From Vibrio tarriae (GTDB lineage Bacteria > Pseudomonadota > Gammaproteobacteria > Enterobacterales > Vibrionaceae), in assembly GCF_002216685.1 (NCBI RefSeq), contig NZ_CP022353.1, forward strand, positions 1,736,001-1,800,000: 64,000 nucleotides of DNA. Direction: 5' to 3'. This document shows, one piece after another, positions 1 through 9,089 of this stretch. Each line of letters starts with the position of its first letter. The first letter of the stretch is position 1. Under the pieces are notes generated by a model. That model was not told the origin of the DNA. It worked only from the letters and a program-made list of their open reading frames with translations, and made no database searches. The position numbers and the translations under genes are program-made.

Positions 1-480
1 GAAAACTTTGCTTCCGAATCCGAGCTCGCGGCGCAGATTGCGCATTTCTTACCAGAAAAACTGCAAAAAGCCTTTTGTGGTGAAAAACCGATTGAGATGC
101 GTCCCGTTACTGTCATCAACCCCTTGAAGCCAGAAAAAGCGGAGCCTAAGCAGTATTTGTGGATCCGAGCCAATGGCGATATGCCCGATGACCAGCTCAT
201 CCATCAGTATTTGCTTGGCTACGCGTCTGACTGGGGCTTTTTAGTCACCGCCTTGCATCCACACGGTGTTTCTCTGATGACACCAAAATTCCAAGTGGCA
301 ACCATTGACCACTCTATCTGGTTCCACCGTCCGTTTAAGATGGATGACTGGCTACTGTTTGCCATCGAAAGTCCTACTGCGAGCAATACACGCGGTTTAG
401 TGCGTGGTGAGATTTATGATCGCCAAGGCAACTTGGTCGCAACAGCCGTCCAAGAAGGCGTGATGCGCTTTTTAAGCTGA
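1..480 (+). CDS. tesB: Acyl-CoA thioesterase II (TesB), 5'-truncated by window edge
   Basis: This is the C-terminal part of TesB, which hydrolyses acyl-CoA to free fatty acid and CoA in the cytoplasm. The reading frame is open from base 1, so the gene begins upstream of the window; the ATG at 97 is internal. The visible part carries the second hot-dog half. WIRANG, HQYLLGYASD and ATIDHSMWFHRP-like blocks match what I recall of E. coli TesB (here ATIDHSIWFHRPF). It ends in VQEGVMR, as the family does. It converges with the regulator gene ending at 489 and leaves almost no intergenic space. Confidence 0.92.
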   Translation, partial: ENFASESELAAQIAHFLPEKLQKAFCGEKPIEMRPVTVINPLKPEKAEPKQYLWIRANGDMPDDQLIHQYLLGYASDWGFLVTALHPHGVSLMTPKFQVATIDHSIWFHRPFKMDDWLLFAIESPTASNTRGLVRGEIYDRQGNLVATAVQEGVMRFLS

Positions 481-488
481 TCTCACCC

Positions 489-947
489 TTAGAGCGGCAA
501 CTGAGTCGTGTATTTAAGTGACTCCATCGCAAAGGTGGAGGTCACTTTGTTCAACCCTTCGATACTATTGACCAGTTTTTTATAGAATCGGTCAAAACAC
601 GGCATATCTTTGACCTGCACCTTCATCATGTAATCGTATTCTCCCGCCATGCGATAAAACTCCATCACTTCGGGAAACTCTTCCACGGCAGTCACAAAGC
701 GGCAGTACCATTCATGGGAGTGGTTATTGGTGGTCACCATGACAAAGGCCGTGAAAGAGAGGTCAAGGGCTTGCGCATCAAGCAGTGCGACTCGCTCGCG
801 AATCACGCCACCTTCTTCCATTTTTTTCAAACGCTTCCAGCAAGGCGTTGTGGTTAAATTGACCGCTTCGGCTAATTCATTGAGTGACACGGTGCAGTCT
901 TGTTGCAAAATGGCCAAGATTTGCCGATCAACTTTGTCGAGCAACAT
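489..947 (-). CDS. decR: Lrp/AsnC-family regulator, DecR (YbaO) type
   Basis: A 152-residue Lrp/AsnC regulator. The N-terminal helix-turn-helix includes [12 protein letters not shown], and the C-terminal RAM domain includes EWYCRFVT and [10 protein letters not shown]. The sequence is close along its length to E. coli DecR (YbaO/CyuR), which activates cysteine desulfidation genes. I place the start at the ATG encoding MLLDKVDRQ rather than the upstream TTG, because homologues begin there. It is divergent from a PLP enzyme of the cysteine synthase family, so I infer that it senses cysteine and controls that neighbour. Confidence 0.88.
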   Translation of the reverse strand: MLLDKVDRQILAILQQDCTVSLNELAEAVNLTTTPCWKRLKKMEEGGVIRERVALLDAQALDLSFTAFVMVTTNNHSHEWYCRFVTAVEEFPEVMEFYRMAGEYDYMMKVQVKDMPCFDRFYKKLVNSIEGLNKVTSTFAMESLKYTTQLPL

Positions 948-1068
948 ACAAATTGCCTTTTTTAGAGAAAATTTTTCTACAAAACTACAAAAGCATAGGC
1001 AAAATGGCAAAGTTTTTCTCTCCAAGCCTAGCTAAACTGATTCGGTAACCTAAGGGAGAAACTGGATT

Positions 1069-2136
1069 ATGTGTACCGACCATCAGTGGATTAACAGTGC
1101 AATTCGTAAAATTGAAGCAGACTATCAACGCTCTGCCGACACCCATCTGATTAAACTCGATTTACCTTGCGTCTCTGGCGTCGATATCTATCTGAAAGAT
1201 GAAAGTACCCACCCCACCGGTTCTCTCAAACACCGCCTCGCCCGTTCACTGTTTTTATATGGACTGTGTAATGGCTGGATTGGCCCAGAAACTACCATTA
1301 TTGAATCCTCATCTGGCAGTACTGCCGTATCGGAAGCTTACTTTGCTCGCTTGCTTGGCCTACCCTTTATTGCCGTGATGCCAAAGTGCACCGCGCGTAA
1401 AAAAATCGAACAGATCCAGTTCTATGGGGGCAAGGCGCATCTTGTAGATCGCTCCGATCAAATTTACGCAGAATCTCATCGTCTCGCGAAAGAGCTGAAA
1501 GGCCACTACATGGATCAGTTTACTTACGCTGAACGAGCTACCGACTGGCGTGGCAACAGCAACATCGCTGATAGTATTTTTAGCCAGATGCAGATGGAAC
1601 AACACCCCGTTCCAAGCTGGATTGTGATGAGCTCGGGGACGGGAGGCACCTCAGCCACTATCGGCCGCTTTATTCGCTACCAACAATACAACACCAAACT
1701 GTGTGTGGTTGACCCGGAAAACTCGGTTTTTTATGACTACTACCGCACGCGAAATGCCGAGCTAACCCGTGACTGCGGCAGCAAAATTGAAGGCATTGGC
1801 CGTCCAAGAGTCGAGCCCAGTTTTATTCCTGATGTGGTGGATGAAATGCGTGCGATCCCTGATGCCGCGAGTGTAGCGACCATTTACTGGTTGGAGAAAA
1901 TTCTTGGCCGTAAAGCAGGCGCCTCCACTGGCACTAACCTGTATGGCGCGCTGCAACTCGCCTGCGAAATGAAGCGCCGCGGCGAGCAAGGTTCGATTGT
2001 CACGCTCTTGTGCGATAGCGGTGAACGCTACCTTGATACCTATTACAACCCTGAGTGGGTCAAAAACAACATTGGCGATTTAAGTAAATACCTGCACAAG
2101 TTGGAAACATTCTCTGCGACAGGCTGTTTGGATTAA
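1069..2136 (+). CDS. PLP-dependent cysteine synthase-family enzyme, probable cysteine desulfhydrase
   Basis: A 355-residue fold-type II PLP enzyme. PTGSLKHR near residues 49-56 holds the likely Schiff-base lysine (K54), ESSSGST follows, and SSGTGGTSA near residue 188 is the phosphate-cup glycine loop. It belongs to the cysteine synthase/cystathionine beta-synthase family but is not a CysK or CysM orthologue. Divergent pairing with a DecR-type regulator points to cysteine breakdown (sulfide release) rather than synthesis. A clear ribosome site (aagggag) precedes the ATG. The exact reaction is inference. Confidence 0.72.
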   Translation: MCTDHQWINSAIRKIEADYQRSADTHLIKLDLPCVSGVDIYLKDESTHPTGSLKHRLARSLFLYGLCNGWIGPETTIIESSSGSTAVSEAYFARLLGLPFIAVMPKCTARKKIEQIQFYGGKAHLVDRSDQIYAESHRLAKELKGHYMDQFTYAERATDWRGNSNIADSIFSQMQMEQHPVPSWIVMSSGTGGTSATIGRFIRYQQYNTKLCVVDPENSVFYDYYRTRNAELTRDCGSKIEGIGRPRVEPSFIPDVVDEMRAIPDAASVATIYWLEKILGRKAGASTGTNLYGALQLACEMKRRGEQGSIVTLLCDSGERYLDTYYNPEWVKNNIGDLSKYLHKLETFSATGCLD

Positions 2137-2194
2137 GTGCTTACTCCATGCAAACCATCCCAGCGCAAAAAGCGATGATTTAGGGATGACCATG

Positions 2195-2229
2195 AAAAAA
2201 CGCGCTTAGCAAACTAAGCGCGTTTTTTT
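2195..2229. terminator. Bidirectional rho-independent terminator
   Basis: A nine-base-pair stem (cgcgcttag / ctaagcgcg) with a four-base loop is flanked by A6 on the left and T7 on the right. It can therefore end the PLP-enzyme transcript and also the leftward sohB transcript. Confidence 0.85.
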
Positions 2230-2245
2230 ATTACGGCAACGAACA

Positions 2246-2305
2246 TTAAACCAATCAACCTTAAACCAAGGGACGTTAAACCCATCGACTTTAAACCAAG
2301 GGACG
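2246..2305. repeat. Four tandem 15-bp repeats at the 3' end of sohB
   Basis: Four consecutive 15-base units each begin ttaaacc: 2246-2260, 2261-2275, 2276-2290 and 2291-2305. The second and fourth are identical. The fourth contains the sohB stop codon and last four codons (RPLV), so the array looks like duplication of the gene's tail into the intergenic space. Confidence 0.8.
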
Positions 2306-3361
2306 TTGGCCTCGGCTGATCAATTTCAGCAACACATTGTCGGCGGCATCACCGGCCACTCCGGCCAGTTTATCGGCCAGCTTTTTCTTTTGCGTATAAC
2401 GCAGCAGAAGTACGGTTTTGCTCTTGCACGCGGCAACAATCAAATCATCGGACGTTTGAATCTCATCGACCAACCCCAGAGCTTTGGCCTGCGTGCCAAA
2501 CCAGTGTTCACCAGTCGCGACTTTATCGAGATCCAACGCGGGGCGATGCTCGCGGATAAAGTCTTTGAACAGTTGATGTGTTTCTTCCAGCTCTTTCTTG
2601 AACTTTTCACGCGCTTTATCGGTGTTTTCACCAAACATGGTTAAGGTGCGCTTGTATTCGCCCGCCGTGAGCTGTTCAAACTCGATATCGTTCTTTTTCA
2701 GCAGTTTATGGAAGTTTGGTAACTGAGCCACCACACCGATAGACCCGACAATCGCAAATGGCGCACTGACGATTTTATCAGCGATGCAGGCCATCATATA
2801 ACCGCCGCTAGCCGCAACTTTATCTACCGCAATGGTCAGCGGTAAGCCAGCTGCTTTAAGGCGATCCAGTTGTGATGATGCCAAACCATAACCATGCACC
2901 ATGCCGCCACCAGTTTCCAAACGCAGCAGCACCTCATCACCCGCTTGTGCCACCGCCAAGATCGCGCTCACCTCTTCACGCAGTGAAGCGACTTCTTTCG
3001 CATCAATACTGCCGTGAAAATCAAGCACAAACAGATGCGGATCGCGTTTGCTTTCCAATTCGCCTTCTTTCGCCGCTTGCTTAAGCGACTTTTCACGACT
3101 TTTCTGCTCAGCTTTTTCTTTCTTCTTATCCGCTTTATCGCGCGCTTTTAAAAACGCTTCGTCATGCAGATAAGCCTCTAAACGCTCAACCGTCTCTTTA
3201 TGCTGTTCGGTCAGATCGGTGATTTCCAACTCCCCTTTGGCACCACCACTGCGTCCGCCCAATGATTTTACTATCACTAGTACTGCGACCAATGCGACTA
3301 CCACAGTCACAATCTTGGCCAAAAACAGGCCGTAATCTAACAAAAACTCCAAGTGACTCAT
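2291..3361 (-). CDS. sohB: Inner-membrane S49-family serine protease SohB
   Basis: A 356-residue S49-family peptidase. One N-terminal membrane segment (about residues 11-32) is followed by a lysine-rich charged linker and then the protease domain. The catalytic pair is visible: S185 in VAASGGYM and K237 in AGEYKR, 52 residues apart as in E. coli SohB (S178/K230, from memory). The start is the ATG encoding MSHLEFLL; the longer frame adds 14 unlikely residues. It is divergent from yciK, as in enterobacteria. Confidence 0.93.
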   Translation of the reverse strand: MSHLEFLLDYGLFLAKIVTVVVALVAVLVIVKSLGGRSGGAKGELEITDLTEQHKETVERLEAYLHDEAFLKARDKADKKKEKAEQKSREKSLKQAAKEGELESKRDPHLFVLDFHGSIDAKEVASLREEVSAILAVAQAGDEVLLRLETGGGMVHGYGLASSQLDRLKAAGLPLTIAVDKVAASGGYMMACIADKIVSAPFAIVGSIGVVAQLPNFHKLLKKNDIEFEQLTAGEYKRTLTMFGENTDKAREKFKKELEETHQLFKDFIREHRPALDLDKVATGEHWFGTQAKALGLVDEIQTSDDLIVAACKSKTVLLLRYTQKKKLADKLAGVAGDAADNVLLKLISRGQRPLV

Positions 3362-3510
3362 CCTTCTTGAATACGAATTGGTGTATTGTAACCACCTTGT
3401 CACGAAGACTTAAAGCAAATCCTCTTCCAACTCGACTAACCTTGGATTTTTGACACGCCTCAGCCAGAGTTTGCCAGCAGGAAGAGCTAAAAAATAATAA
3501 GGAATAAGAC

Positions 3511-4254
3511 GTGAATTATTCAGTCTCAACAGACGCTTTGAAAGAGAAAGTGATTTTAGTCACCGGAGCGGGTGATGGTATTGGTAAGCAAGCGGCGATC
3601 AGTTTCGCGGCGCACGGCGCGACCGTGATTTTACTTGGCCGTACCGTGAAAAAGCTCGAACAAACCTATGATGCTATTGAAGCAGCGGGTTATCCGACAC
3701 CGGCGATTGTTCCTTTAGATATGAAAGGCGCAACCAAACAAAATTATCTGGATATGGTCGATACCATAGAAGATCAATTTGGCCGTTTGGATGGCGTATT
3801 ACACAATGCCAGCTTACTTGGCGTACTTAGCCCCTTCGATCAAATTGGCGAAGACAGCTTCGATGAAGTGATGCAAGTGAACGTGAAAGCACAGTTCCTT
3901 ATGACTCAAGCGCTGCTACCGCTGCTGCACAAATCAGCCGATGCTCGAATTGTGTTTACCACGTCTACCGTAGGTCATATTGGCCGTGCTTTCTGGGCGA
4001 CTTACGCGATTTCTAAGTTTGCGACTGAGGGTATGATGCAAATTCTGGCCGATGAATTGAGTGAAAGCACCATTCGAGTCAATGCGATTAACCCGGGCGG
4101 CACTCGCACCGCGATGCGCGCGAAAGCCTACCCAGCAGAGGATGCAGACAAGTTAAAAACACCGCTCGATATTATGCCGCTCTATCTGTACTTGATGGCT
4201 CCAGAAGGCCGTGAAGTGCACGGTCAATGTATTGATGCCCAGCCAAAGAAATAA
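3511..4254 (+). CDS. yciK: Short-chain dehydrogenase YciK
   Basis: A 247-residue NAD(P)-dependent short-chain oxidoreductase of the YciK group; the physiological substrate is unknown. The nucleotide-binding TGAGDGIG spans residues 18-25, HNAS is near residue 98, the catalytic serine is at about 152, and YAISK has Y165 and K169. The C-terminus (INPGGTRTAMRA, FDAQP-like IDAQP) is diagnostic of YciK. It is followed by a clear terminator, so it is probably monocistronic. Confidence 0.93.
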   Translation: MNYSVSTDALKEKVILVTGAGDGIGKQAAISFAAHGATVILLGRTVKKLEQTYDAIEAAGYPTPAIVPLDMKGATKQNYLDMVDTIEDQFGRLDGVLHNASLLGVLSPFDQIGEDSFDEVMQVNVKAQFLMTQALLPLLHKSADARIVFTTSTVGHIGRAFWATYAISKFATEGMMQILADELSESTIRVNAINPGGTRTAMRAKAYPAEDADKLKTPLDIMPLYLYLMAPEGREVHGQCIDAQPKK

Positions 4255-4283
4255 CGCGGTTTAGTTTTGGCTTTCACACAAAG

Positions 4284-4316
4284 ACAAACGCCTTGCAAGT
4301 AGCAAGGCGTTTTTGT
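4284..4316 (+). terminator. Rho-independent terminator of yciK
   Basis: An 11-base-pair stem (aaacgccttgc / gcaaggcgttt) with a five-base loop is followed by a T run. The A-rich left side may also serve leftward ycgN transcripts from the other side. Confidence 0.85.
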
Positions 4317-4347
4317 TCTCTAACATCACCATCGATGAGTAAAGCGC

Positions 4348-4785
4348 TTAATCTCGGCTCATCAGCACAATGTGATCTTCCCAATCAATCACATCCACTT
4401 CATAAACGATTTTACCGCGCACACTTTCATCGGCGGCATGCATGGCGTCTTTCGAGCCGGTCAGCAAAGGATGCCATTCTGGAAGTGTTTGACCATTACC
4501 AAGCAAACGGTAAGCGCAGGTATCAGGCAGCCAGTTAAACTCTTCAATCTTGTCGCGAGTGAGCTTTAAACACTCTTCACCTGAGCTAAAACGATTGGGG
4601 TAATCTTTACAAGAGCAGGTGTCGCTATTGAGCCAGCTACACGCCACATTGGTGTAGTAGATTTCATCCGTATCTTCGTCCATGAGTTTGTGCAGGCAAC
4701 ATTTACCACAGCCATCGCACAGCGATTCCCACTCGGCTTCGGTCATTTGGTCTAACGTTTTGCTTTGCCAGAAGGGTGTACTCAT
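4348..4785 (-). CDS. ycgN: Cysteine-cluster protein YcgN (UPF0260)
   Basis: A 145-residue protein of the YcgN/UPF0260 family. [14 protein letters not shown] near residues 23-36 and later cysteines (VACSWLN, TCSCKDY) form the family's conserved cluster and probably bind iron or zinc. Function is not established in any organism I know. The C-terminus ([20 protein letters not shown]) matches E. coli YcgN closely. The gene to its right encodes another small cysteine-cluster protein on the opposite strand. Confidence 0.9.
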   Translation of the reverse strand: MSTPFWQSKTLDQMTEAEWESLCDGCGKCCLHKLMDEDTDEIYYTNVACSWLNSDTCSCKDYPNRFSSGEECLKLTRDKIEEFNWLPDTCAYRLLGNGQTLPEWHPLLTGSKDAMHAADESVRGKIVYEVDVIDWEDHIVLMSRD

Positions 4786-4923
4786 TGCAGTGTCTTACGG
4801 TTTATCTATCGGGGGGACGATTTATACTCTTTACATCGCTAAAGTGCAAGAAAAGCGCAAGTCAGTGCATCCTATCGAGCTTTCTGTTAGGATGGCCGCC
4901 CATTTTTCCAGCGCAAAGAGATT

Positions 4924-5175
4924 ATGATGGATTGTCGATTAGGCTGCGGCGCTTGCTGCATAGCGCCAAGCATCTCCTCCCCGATTCCAGGCATGCCGAA
5001 TGGCAAACCGGCTGGTGTGCGCTGTGTTCAGCTCAATGAGGATAATTTGTGCCAACTATTTGGCCGTCCTGAGCGCCCAAAAGTGTGTCACGATTTCAAA
5101 GCCTGCCCCGTCGTTTGTGGAAAAACCAATCAGCAAGCCTTGGCTAACTTAACCGAACTTGAGCGATTAACTTAA
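4924..5175 (+). CDS. Small YkgJ/YeiW-family cysteine-cluster protein
   Basis: An 83-residue protein beginning MMDCRLGCGACC, with SPIPGMPNGKPAGVRC and CQLFGRPERPKVC following. This is the CxxxCxxCC pattern of YkgJ-family zinc or iron-sulfur cluster proteins, and it is closest to E. coli YeiW by my recollection. Function is unknown. The adjacent codon (ATGATG) makes 4924 or 4927 equally possible as the start; the site aaagag lies just upstream. It converges with recR. Confidence 0.82.
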   Translation: MMDCRLGCGACCIAPSISSPIPGMPNGKPAGVRCVQLNEDNLCQLFGRPERPKVCHDFKACPVVCGKTNQQALANLTELERLT

Positions 5176-5235
5176 GCATAACGTGGATTCAGCAACGCGA
5201 CTTCGCCTCCGAACACAGATAAAAGACAAGTAAAG

Positions 5236-5275
5236 ATAAAAGAATGCCGCTCATCGAGCGGCATTGTAATTTTTG
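5236..5275. terminator. Convergent terminator between the YeiW-like gene and recR
   Basis: A ten-base-pair perfect stem (aatgccgctc / gagcggcatt) has a three-base loop. T-rich tracts lie on both sides, so it can serve both convergent transcripts. Confidence 0.7.
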
Positions 5276-5283
5276 AGGCTGAG

Positions 5284-5886
5284 TTAAAACAGTTTGTGAC
5301 GGCCCAACAGCGAATGCGATAAGGTCGTGCCATCCACCAACTCAAGTTCGCCGCCCACGGGAACACCATGTGCAATGCGGCTTGCGGTGACTCGATGTTC
5401 ACGACACAACTCGGCAATGTATTGCGCGGTCGCCTCACCTTCCACCGTCGGGTTAGTGGCGAGGATCACCTCACTGATATCACCGCGTTGCAAGCGATAA
5501 TCCAGCGTATCGAGGCCAATATCGCTCGGACCAATACCATCCAGCGGTGATAAGTGCCCCATCAACACAAAATAGCGACCAGAAAATTGACCGGTAGCTT
5601 CTAGCGCCGCAATATCTGCTGGGCTTTCAACCACACACAACTGACCATTTTCTTTACGTTTTGGGTTGCTACAGATGTGGCAAACATCCTGCTCAGTAAA
5701 AGTTCGGCACTCCTGACAATGGCCGATTTCGACCATCGCCTGACTCAGTGCCTCAGCCAGTTGTAAACCACCTTTACGATCGCGCTGTAACAGATGGAAT
5801 GCCATACGCTGCGCTGATTTTGGGCCAACACCCGGCAGACAGCGTAATGCTTCCATCAAATGTTCCAGCATGTGACTGGTACGCAT
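5284..5886 (-). CDS. recR: Recombination mediator RecR
   Basis: RecR works with RecO and RecF to load RecA onto gapped DNA. At 200 residues it has the standard length. It shows an N-terminal helix-hairpin-helix ([13 protein letters not shown]), a four-cysteine zinc finger (C57, C60, C69, C72), then the Toprim domain with VVESPAD. It is the last gene of the leftward run ybaN-apt-dnaX-ybaB-recR, the usual gammaproteobacterial arrangement. Only 14 bases separate it from ybaB. Confidence 0.97.
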   Translation of the reverse strand: MRTSHMLEHLMEALRCLPGVGPKSAQRMAFHLLQRDRKGGLQLAEALSQAMVEIGHCQECRTFTEQDVCHICSNPKRKENGQLCVVESPADIAALEATGQFSGRYFVLMGHLSPLDGIGPSDIGLDTLDYRLQRGDISEVILATNPTVEGEATAQYIAELCREHRVTASRIAHGVPVGGELELVDGTTLSHSLLGRHKLF

Positions 5887-5900
5887 AAATTCAGCTCAGA

Positions 5901-6230
5901 TTAGAATGGCATTTTCATGCCCGGAGGCAGTTGCATTCCACCGGTGATTGAAGCCATTTTTTCTTTTTGCGTCTCTTCGATACGACGAGCGGCATCATTG
6001 AATGCGGCAGCAATCAAATCTTCCAGCATCTCTTTATCGTCTTCCATCAGACTTTCATCGATGTTGACACGGCGCACGCTGTGGCTGCCCGTTACGGTCA
6101 CTTTCACAAGGCCAGCACCGGATTCACCGGTCACTTCCATGTTTGCGATCTCTTCTTGCAGCTTTTGCATACGCTCTTGCATTTGTTGGGCTTGCTTCAT
6201 CAGGTTGCCCATTCCGCCTTTACCAAACAT
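5901..6230 (-). CDS. ybaB: Nucleoid-associated protein YbaB/EbfC
   Basis: A 109-residue DNA-binding dimer of the YbaB/EbfC family, the same length as the E. coli protein. I start at the ATG encoding [15 protein letters not shown] because that is the family N-terminus; the open frame extends 11 codons further. The methionine/glutamine-rich helix ([14 protein letters not shown]) and the ending [12 protein letters not shown] are typical. It sits between dnaX and recR. Confidence 0.95.
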   Translation of the reverse strand: MFGKGGMGNLMKQAQQMQERMQKLQEEIANMEVTGESGAGLVKVTVTGSHSVRRVNIDESLMEDDKEMLEDLIAAAFNDAARRIEETQKEKMASITGGMQLPPGMKMPF

Positions 6231-6300
6231 CTTTATCTCTCTGGTTATCGTTGAATGTTTCACATAGTGTGGGGGTGAGACACTTAGGTTTCAACCCCAG

Positions 6301-8394
6301 TTAAATGGGTCGTACGCTGTCGCTATCGAGCTGCGCATTAAATCGACGCTCAATAAACTGCACGTTGGGATCGGTTTGTAAACTGTGCAGCGCGGACGTG
6401 AGTTTCTGCTGGTAGAGCCGCTCACGCAGCTCAAGGGGGGTTTCTCCCTCTTGTCCCACGGTAATGTTCAATGAACAAGCTTCACCAAGCACATGATTCA
6501 ATGCCTGTTCTAACTCTTGCTGCGCTTTTTCGTTGTGCAGATGGGCATGACTTGGACGCAGCGTTAGAGAAATCTGATCGCCTTGACGAACAAAAGCGGA
6601 ATTCAGCGCCAATTGCTCAACCATTTTGGCAGTCTCTAGCCGTTGAACCAATGCCGACCACGCGTCTTGCGCGACCGCTTCTTCAATCAACTTCGCTCCC
6701 ATTTCCGGCGTTTTTTCATGCTCTAACGCTTTTTTCAGTTGCGTTGGCGTGACTTCACTTTTTACCGCCACTTCGATAGGTTGCATTGGACGCCATTGAT
6801 AGATTTCCTCTTCAGGCTCCAACTCATCTTCATCATTGCGTTCTGGCGACACCTGCACTTGTTGTGCTCTCTGCGCAATACGCTCTAGCGCCGACGCTGG
6901 AGTAGCAGATGTCGCGTCAGACTTTTTTCCATCCGCGCCTTTGTTTTGTACTTCTTGTCGCTTAGAGCGCAGTTGATGACGCAACCCCGCTAAGGCAGGC
7001 ATAGTGGTTTGGTTTTGAGCATCCGTATTGGGCACAGCGGTACCCATTGGTGAGTTCATCGAGTTTGCTTCTTCTCGCTGAACGGCCGGAGCAGCCCTTT
7101 CCATCTCAGGCTCCGCAGCCATCATAGGCTGTGCCATAGCATTCGGCATAGCTTGTGCGGGTTGCGACACTGGAGGCTGAACTACAGGTTGTGACTGTGG
7201 TGTTTGAACTGCTGCTTGAGGTGCAGGGCGAACCATTGGTGCTGGTGAGGCAACTGATGATACTTCCGATTGTGCATTGACCGGCGTGATCACACTAGCT
7301 AGAGATACACTCGACGGACGAAACGCCATCATGCGCAGCATCAACATTTCAATGCCAATTCGCGCCGTGGGTGACAGTGGTAAATCTTGTCGACCTTTGA
7401 GCGCAATTTGGTAGTAAAGCTGCACATCTTGCGGCGCTAAGGTTTTGGCCAACGACTCAATACGCGATGCCTCTGGCAGCGATTTATCCAAGGTGGCAGG
7501 CAACGCTTGGTACATAGCAATTCGATGCAGTTGAGTCGAAAGCTGTTGCAGTAATCCATCCCACTCTACGCCATTTTGGGCAAGTGTTTCGATGCAATCC
7601 ATGACTGCTTGTGGCGTTTGCAGGCTGATGGCTTGCAAGAGATGTAGAGCATGATCCGTGTCTAGCGTGCCGAGCATGTGCGCGACGATGTCACTTTTCA
7701 CTACGCCATTGCCCAAAGCAATCGCTTGATCGGTCAAGCTAAGAGCATCGCGCATACTGCCATCCGCAGCATGGGCGAGCAGATTGAGTGCTTTGCTGTC
7801 GCTCGAAATCTGTTCGGCGTGCAGCACTTTATCGAGCTGCTGCTGGATATTTTCTACACTGATCGGTTTGAGATGGAACTGCAAACAGCGAGACAAGATA
7901 GTCACAGGCAGCTTTTGTGGATCAGTGGTTGCCAGCAAAAACTTCACATACTCAGGCGGCTCTTCAAGCGTTTTCAGTAGCGCATTGAAGCTGTGACGCG
8001 AGAGCATATGAACTTCATCGATCAGGTAAACTTTGAAGCGTCCGCGCGCAGGTTTGTACTGCACGTTGTCGAGCAGCTCACGCGTATCTTCCACTTTGGT
8101 GCGTGATGCCGCGTCAATCTCAAGAAGATCGACAAAGCGTCCCTGATCAATCTCTTGACAGGTTGCACACTGGCCGCAAGGCGTAGCCGTTATGCCCGTC
8201 TCGCAGTTGAGCCCCTTCGCAAACAAACGACCTATGGTGGTCTTACCCACGCCTCGAGTGCCACTAAACAAGTACGCATGGTGCAAACGGTTTTGCGCCA
8301 AAGCGTTTTCTAAAGCGGTTAAAACATGGGATTGTCCGACCACTTCGCTAAATCGTGTCGGACGCCATTTGCGTGCTAAAGCAAGATAACTCAT
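6301..8394 (-). CDS. dnaX: DNA polymerase III tau (and probably gamma) subunit
   Basis: A 697-residue clamp-loader ATPase. Walker A GTRGVGKTT spans residues 45-53, a zinc module has C64, C73, C76 and C79, and the DEVH box is in LIDEVHML. The SRC arginine finger is in LSRCLQFH. The central region (about residues 370-480) is a proline/glutamine/alanine-rich linker before tau domains IV-V. At codons 489-491 the message carries an A AAA AAG slippery heptamer, followed by a -1 frame stop after one extra codon. A gamma form of about 492 residues is therefore expected, as in E. coli. Confidence 0.97.
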   Translation of the reverse strand: MSYLALARKWRPTRFSEVVGQSHVLTALENALAQNRLHHAYLFSGTRGVGKTTIGRLFAKGLNCETGITATPCGQCATCQEIDQGRFVDLLEIDAASRTKVEDTRELLDNVQYKPARGRFKVYLIDEVHMLSRHSFNALLKTLEEPPEYVKFLLATTDPQKLPVTILSRCLQFHLKPISVENIQQQLDKVLHAEQISSDSKALNLLAHAADGSMRDALSLTDQAIALGNGVVKSDIVAHMLGTLDTDHALHLLQAISLQTPQAVMDCIETLAQNGVEWDGLLQQLSTQLHRIAMYQALPATLDKSLPEASRIESLAKTLAPQDVQLYYQIALKGRQDLPLSPTARIGIEMLMLRMMAFRPSSVSLASVITPVNAQSEVSSVASPAPMVRPAPQAAVQTPQSQPVVQPPVSQPAQAMPNAMAQPMMAAEPEMERAAPAVQREEANSMNSPMGTAVPNTDAQNQTTMPALAGLRHQLRSKRQEVQNKGADGKKSDATSATPASALERIAQRAQQVQVSPERNDEDELEPEEEIYQWRPMQPIEVAVKSEVTPTQLKKALEHEKTPEMGAKLIEEAVAQDAWSALVQRLETAKMVEQLALNSAFVRQGDQISLTLRPSHAHLHNEKAQQELEQALNHVLGEACSLNITVGQEGETPLELRERLYQQKLTSALHSLQTDPNVQFIERRFNAQLDSDSVRPI
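6865..6945 (-). promoter_or_regulatory. Programmed -1 frameshift site in dnaX
   Basis: On the coding strand the zero frame reads GGA AAA AAG TCT (6930-6919), which contains the heptamer A AAA AAG. A one-base backward slip gives GTC TGA, so translation stops one residue later. An AAAGG element lies 9 bases upstream, and GACGC can pair with GCGTC downstream across a 16-base loop. These are the three parts of the E. coli dnaX signal. The heptamer and stop are read directly; efficiency is inference. Confidence 0.75.
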
Positions 8395-8412
8395 TCCAAT
8401 ATCCGTTGTCGG

Positions 8413-8958
8413 TTAGTGACCTTCAAATTCACAGATGCTGTAAACCTGCAAGCCTAACCCTTCAAGGCGCTTATCACCACCAATTTCTGGCAAGTTGATC
8501 ACGAAGGCAGCGTGCTCGACTTCTCCACCCAATTGACGGATGAGCTTAGTGGTCGCTTCAATCGTACCACCGGTCGCCAGCAGGTCATCCACCACCAGCA
8601 CTTTGTCGCCCGGTTTGATCGCATCCACATGAATTTCCAGCGTATCAGTACCGTATTCCAGCTCATAAGATTGAGCGACGGTTTGACGCGGCAGTTTACC
8701 TGGCTTACGCACAGGCACAAAGCCGACACCCAGTTCTAGTGCCAGCGGAGCACCAAACAAGAAACCACGCGCTTCTGTGCCCACAACCTTGGTAAAACCC
8801 ATGTCTTTGTACTTATCCACCAGAAGTTGAATGGTCGCTTGGTAGGCTTTGGCATCTTCCAGCAAACTGGTCACATCACGAAACAGAATGCCTTTTTTCG
8901 GGTAGTCAGGAATACTTTTGATGCTGGATTTGATCAGTGAAAGAGTTTCAGTTGTCAT
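8413..8958 (-). CDS. apt: Adenine phosphoribosyltransferase
   Basis: Apt makes AMP from adenine and PRPP in purine salvage. The protein is 181 residues, normal for the family. The PRPP-binding loop [13 protein letters not shown] is intact, as are EARGFLFG and the [11 protein letters not shown] hood loop. The start is the ATG encoding [13 protein letters not shown]. It lies directly upstream of dnaX, with an 18-base gap. A terminator hairpin upstream separates it from ybaN, so apt probably has its own promoter in 8959-9050. Confidence 0.97.
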   Translation of the reverse strand: MTTETLSLIKSSIKSIPDYPKKGILFRDVTSLLEDAKAYQATIQLLVDKYKDMGFTKVVGTEARGFLFGAPLALELGVGFVPVRKPGKLPRQTVAQSYELEYGTDTLEIHVDAIKPGDKVLVVDDLLATGGTIEATTKLIRQLGGEVEHAAFVINLPEIGGDKRLEGLGLQVYSICEFEGH

Positions 8959-9044
8959 AGTTACTTTAACTTCAGTTGCTTCATCACCTTAGGTGATGAC
9001 AGAACAATTTCGGTGCCGTCTGCCACACGGGATAGACAGCACTG

Positions 9045-9073
9045 AAAAAACAAAGCCCACTCGAAGAGTGGGC
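9045..9073 (-). terminator. Terminator between ybaN and apt
   Basis: A GCCCACTC / GAGTGGGC stem has a three-base loop and is followed on the minus strand by TTTGTTTTTT. The polarity fits termination of the ybaN transcript. Confidence 0.85.
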
Positions 9074-9089
9074 ACACTTCCCGCTAATG

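Noticed and set aside
727-1035. 102-codon frame antisense to the Lrp-type regulator
   Set aside because: Shadow of a well-supported gene; no family resemblance.
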